NCBI GenBank assembly: GCA_008692225.1
Contig: VICG01000007.1
Location: 2,514,501-2,578,500, forward strand
DNA from: Monilinia fructicola
Lineage: Eukaryota; Ascomycota; Leotiomycetes; Helotiales; Sclerotiniaceae
Reading direction: 5' to 3'
Length of the DNA stretch: 64,000 nucleotides
Notes under the pieces: generated by a model
What the model was told of the DNA's origin: nothing
The model's input: only the letters and a program-made list of their open reading frames with translations
The model's database searches: none
Shown here: one piece after another, positions 60,456-64,000 of the stretch
Layout of the letters: every line of letters starts with the position of its first letter
How positions within the stretch are numbered: the stretch's first letter is position 1
Translations under genes and position numbers: made by a program

Positions 60456-61271
60456 TTATATCCTCTCTATCTCCTTTAACATTTTCATAGACTTTTCTCC
60501 CCAAGGCAAATCCCTTTTAACCCTTTTACTCCTCCCCTCTCTTTTTACCTCACCTAACTTTTCTTCATTCTCCCATCCTTCCTTATTCCCAATCTCTATC
60601 TCCTCTCCTTCATCTTCCAATACCTTCCTCAAAAATCCCACCTTCACCTCCAAAGCCTTAATCTTCTTTTTCACTTTCTCAATCTCCTTATCTACCTATC
60701 CTCTCTTTTCATTCAAGTTCCCCAATTCCCCTTTAACCCCAAGTCCTATTAATTTAACCCTTTCCCTAATCCTTTCCAATCCTCCAAGCATTCCCTCAAT
60801 CCATTTCTCAAACACTCTAACCTCTTCGTTCATTTCATTCTTCTCTTTCTCTAGCTCTCTTTTCCTTTTCTCTTATACTTCTAATTGCACTTTTAGTCCG
60901 AGAACTTCTTTCTCTAATAACTCCTTTTCCTTAACTTTGAAGGATATCGCACTAATATATGCTTTTTGTTCGGTAATAAACTCTGCATATTGTTTTTTGA
61001 GAAATGCAAAAGAGGCTAGAAGATTAGGTTTGGAATTGGAAGTGAAAATGAAAAAGTTGGATGGTTGGAATATGGAAGCTTGATCGATAAAAGTTGCTAA
61101 AATATTGATTATTAATAAAGAAATTTCAAGACTAGAATTGAATAATTTAGTAGATTGAATAGTATTGATAGATTCTATAGTATTCGCTCCTATTAAGCCA
61201 CAATTTTCCTTTGCTATTCCAAGTAAAAGTTGTAGCCACAGCTTATCGCACATTTTTGCGTTTTCAATCAC
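60456..61271 (-). pseudogene. Unrecognised coiled-coil protein pseudogene, two RIP-type stops
   Basis: One minus-strand frame of 272 codons from ATG 61,271 to the stop at 60,456-60,458 is broken only by TAA at 60,873-60,875 and TAG at 60,696-60,698. The N-terminal half (MIENAKMCDKLWLQLLLGIA) is mixed and partly hydrophobic; the C-terminal half is Lys/Glu-rich with heptad-like spacing (KEKELLEKEVLGLKVQLE, VDKEIEKVKKKIKALEVK), so a coiled coil is likely. Both stops fit Gln codons CAA and CAG changed by C-to-T. Base composition is normal only inside the frame; A/T desert lies on both sides. The start may not be the original one. Family unknown. Confidence 0.6.
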
Positions 61272-62511
61272 TTTATTTCGAAATTCAATTATAAATTAAT
61301 ATATGAATATTTTTTTTATAAACTTAAAATTATATATTAATTAATAATAATTAATCCCTTTACTTTAATTATATTTTTTAATTTACAAATTAATCTTTTA
61401 ATATATAATCTGAAATTTAAAAAATCTATTTTTTTTATAATACTTTTAATTTATACTTTAATTCTTCAATAAAAATAAATACAAATAATAGTTTTTTGAA
61501 TTTTTTTTTCATTTAACGCTATACCTTTTTAATAAAATTAAAATCTAAAGAAAAAAAAGCCAATTAAAGTTTTATACAAAATACTTTAATTAAGCTATAT
61601 AAGTATACTCTAAATGTATTTTTATTTTACCTTTTATAAAAATATATTTAAGTTTTAATTTATTAAATAATAAGAATATTATTGAAATAAAAACATAATC
61701 ATAATATACCTTCAAAATGATACTTTTGTTATTCTTCTTCTTCTCCAAAAATATTAATAAAGATTTATAATTTTAACTAATTGCCTTTTTATATTATAAT
61801 TAATATTCTTTTTAATTTATACATTAATTTAATATAATTAAAACATCTTTTTTTCTTTAATTTATCTAATAACCTAAATCCTACTATTTTTTTTAATTCA
61901 AAAATGCTTTTATTTGATTATATAACCTTTTTTTAATTTCCTCTCTTTTCCTAAATAAAAGCTATATAATTAATCTTTTATCAATAATAAAAATATATAA
62001 AATTTAATTTTTTTTGTTTGTATTTTTAAGATAAAAGGTTTAAAATATTTTATATATTATTTAAAATTATATTAATATAATTCTTGTTAAATTATATATA
62101 GTAAAACTTTAAATTAAAAAACATTTTTAATTTATTTATAAATTTTTTTTATATTTAATTCTTTATTATACTCTTTATAATTTAATAAATTTCTTTAACT
62201 AACATTAAAGAATATTAATAAACCTTCCCTTTATATATTTTTCGCTTTAATTCAGATTTAAAAATACTTTTAATTATCAAATGTTTAATATTAATATTTT
62301 TTTTGATTTATAATCAAAATTTTCTATAATCATATATTAAAAATAATTTAAAGTAATAAAAAGTACTTTAATTCTTTTTATATATATATTGATCATTTTA
62401 ATCCCGAAAAAAAACTACTATTTTAAATTTAAAGAAAAAATATTAAAAAATAAATTTATAATGGAATTTCAAAATGTATATATTAAAAAATCGATAGCTA
62501 ACGAATCTCGT
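61272..62511. other. AT desert between two pseudogenes
   Basis: A/T-rich with no gene. TIRs were not found, so I cannot tell whether it is an insertion separating two parts of one gene or ordinary intergenic RIP-mutated DNA. Confidence 0.5.
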
Positions 62512-63351
62512 TTAAAATGTACAATAAGCTATGGCCATAACTTTTACAACGTTCCTAACTTCCCTATCCTCTTGCTTTGCTAATCTATCTTCCTCTACCG
62601 TACTTCTCTCCGGTCGAAATGTAGGAGTATCAACTGTAATTGAGGAAGCACTATTGGTTGTAGATCTAGATTAATTTGTGTTGATACATTCCGTATTCGT
62701 GCTTGTAGATAAAGTTCGATAATGGATTTGTTCGGATCCAAAATTGGGATTCGATATTGATGTTGCAGACAAGGGAAAGGTTGTATTAACACTCAACTTA
62801 ACCTGTTCATTACTAAATGAAGTATTCTGGTAACAAAAAGATATATTTGAAACCTTGATATTTGTTTGAAGCCTTAATGTTTTGGACTATAGCAAAGTAG
62901 ATTTCGTTGCTAAAAAATATGGATTTTCCTGCTCCTTGGTCAATAGAGAATCTCTTTTATAATCTGACATTTGTAAATTTGTTGATGAGGTAGAAATCAA
63001 TGATCAAGGAATCCGCAGAGTGTTTTCTTTAACCTTACAAAGTACTAAATGCTGGTCCATCATCCTTCCCTCCCTTCTCCCATTCACCCTGCATCAATTA
63101 CCTTTCATGTCTCCTAGTCCATTTTCATCAAACGATCTATCAAATGATTTTAATCTCGCCATTATTCTTTCAATATTAGCCCTTGAATTTGGCCCATATA
63201 TTGCTGATTCTGATTGTTGATTGGGATTGGATTTGATAGGACAGTTTTTGGCTGGTTTACCAACCTTACCATCCTTACCATCCGTCTCCATCTTCTTTTT
63301 ATTACTCTCCCCCCCCCCCGGAATAAATGTTAAAATATGGACTAGATCCAC
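62512..63351 (-). pseudogene. Unrecognised two-exon gene, two RIP-type stops
   Basis: Exon 1 is 63,351-63,102: a low-complexity Lys/Gly start, then SAIYGPNSRANIERIMARLK. A 138-bp intron, 62,964-63,101 (GTAATT...TGTCAG), joins in frame to exon 2, 62,963-62,512. Exon 2 carries a Ser/Thr/Asn-rich middle and a charged end (STVEEDRLAKQEDREVRNVV) and stops at TAA 62,512-62,514. In-frame TAG at 62,887-62,889 and TAA at 62,671-62,673 are both explained by C-to-T in Gln codons. The upstream start is uncertain because a poly-C run precedes it. I do not recognise the family. Same strand as the pseudogene at 60.5-61.3 kb; they could be pieces of one gene. Confidence 0.55.
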
Positions 63352-64000
63352 TGGTATAAAATCTGAATTAGGTAAATGATATAGGGGTAGTTTAACTAAT
63401 AAAACTTATTGGAATATTCTTTAATTGGTTTATGCGTTGTTATTAATAGTAGAATAAAAGTGAAGATATACTAATTGCTTTTTTCGTCTAATTTTTAATA
63501 TCCTTTAAATCAATAAAATAAAGCTTAATAAATATTATTAGTTTATTATATTTTAATGATTTTATACTATTCAATAATAAATCTAAATCAATTATAGTTT
63601 TTTAATACTTTTATATACTTTTAAGAAAGGTAAAAACTAATAAAACAATTTAATTTAATCAAATTCGAATAAAAATAGCTTTTGATTTTAATTATTTGAT
63701 ACTAAAGATTTAAGCTAAATATGACTATATTATTTAATAAATACAATTAATCAAAGTATAATTAATTTTTCAAAATTATAATAAAGGGTGTAATTCTTTT
63801 TTAATATCTACGAAAAGGGGTAGATTAAAAGAATAGCTATTAACTTTTTTTTTGTTGGTATATAAATTATATTTATATATTTTAACTTGCTTTAAAGCTT
63901 TAATTTAATGGGATTGGTTAGAAAGTTATTAAAATAAATCTTTAATTTAAAGGGTATAATAAAAGAATAACAAAAAGAAAGAGATTTTTTATTAATTTTA
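63352..64000. other. AT-rich end of the window
   Basis: A/T-rich sequence with no gene. A poly-C run of 11 lies just upstream at about 63,308-63,318. Confidence 0.5.

Noticed and set aside
62595..62792. Minus-strand 65-residue frame
   Set aside because: It is a shadow of exon 2 of the pseudogene at 62,512-63,351, which reads better in another frame despite two stops.

Overview
This window looks like nuclear DNA of a filamentous ascomycete, most likely a Leotiomycete such as a Sclerotiniaceae or Helotiales fungus. That placement is an inference from short GT..AG introns, the protein families seen and the style of decay; no marker gene fixes the species. Most of the 64 kb is an extremely AT-rich isochore in which old transposons carry what looks like repeat-induced point mutation (RIP): C-to-T and G-to-A changes, TpA-rich sequence, stop codons that are almost always TAA or TAG, and short insertions below the RIP length limit that kept normal base composition. 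Islands of ordinary GC lie at about 24.5-24.9, 26.35-26.4, 27.8-30.0, 42.1-46.2, 51.2-56.7, 60.45-61.3 and 62.5-63.4 kb.

Layout. 1-24 kb: AT desert with simple-sequence arrays (8 bp at 0.9-1.1 kb, 9 bp at 5.8-6.0 kb), decayed terminal-inverted-repeat (TIR) elements (13.0, 14.1, 18.9 and 20.1 kb) and the first full copy of a composite hairpin/minisatellite/microsatellite repeat (8.4-9.4 kb). 24.5-28.1 kb: a minus-strand pseudogene with a 14-residue tandem repeat, split by two 1.4-kb TIR elements. 28.6-29.7 kb: a plus-strand gene or young pseudogene with a possible PD-(D/E)XK (Uma2-like) core. 31.3-40.3 kb: a complete but RIP-killed Ty3/gypsy LTR retrotransposon with 146-bp LTRs and an AAAAT target duplication. 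40.4-41.0 kb: a perfect ATT microsatellite of about 140 units joined to the second hairpin copy. 42.1 kb: a solo LTR. 43.9-45.0 kb: a fungal PD-(D/E)XK nuclease-like gene with two frameshifts. 47.2-51.25 kb: a second, minus-strand gypsy-like LTR element with 162-bp LTRs and a GGGCT duplication. 46.5, 51.4 and 51.9 kb: three MITEs. 52.5-53.7 kb: an FHA-domain protein kinase pseudogene. 54.9-56.7 kb: unrecognised gene pieces with good introns. 58.0-60.2 kb: a TIR element carrying the second full composite repeat, in reverse orientation. 60.5-63.4 kb: two minus-strand pseudogenes whose in-frame stops are all of the CAA/CAG-to-TAA/TAG type.

No gene here can be shown to be intact and working. The host genes are dispersed accessory genes (nuclease-like, kinase) decaying at the edges of transposon islands; nothing suggests an operon or a biosynthetic cluster. 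The most novel structural object is the family of about 159-bp near-perfect hairpin elements, all three of which carry a long (TTA)n tract on the same end, and the larger composite unit that contains two of them. I saw no tRNA, rRNA or CRISPR array.
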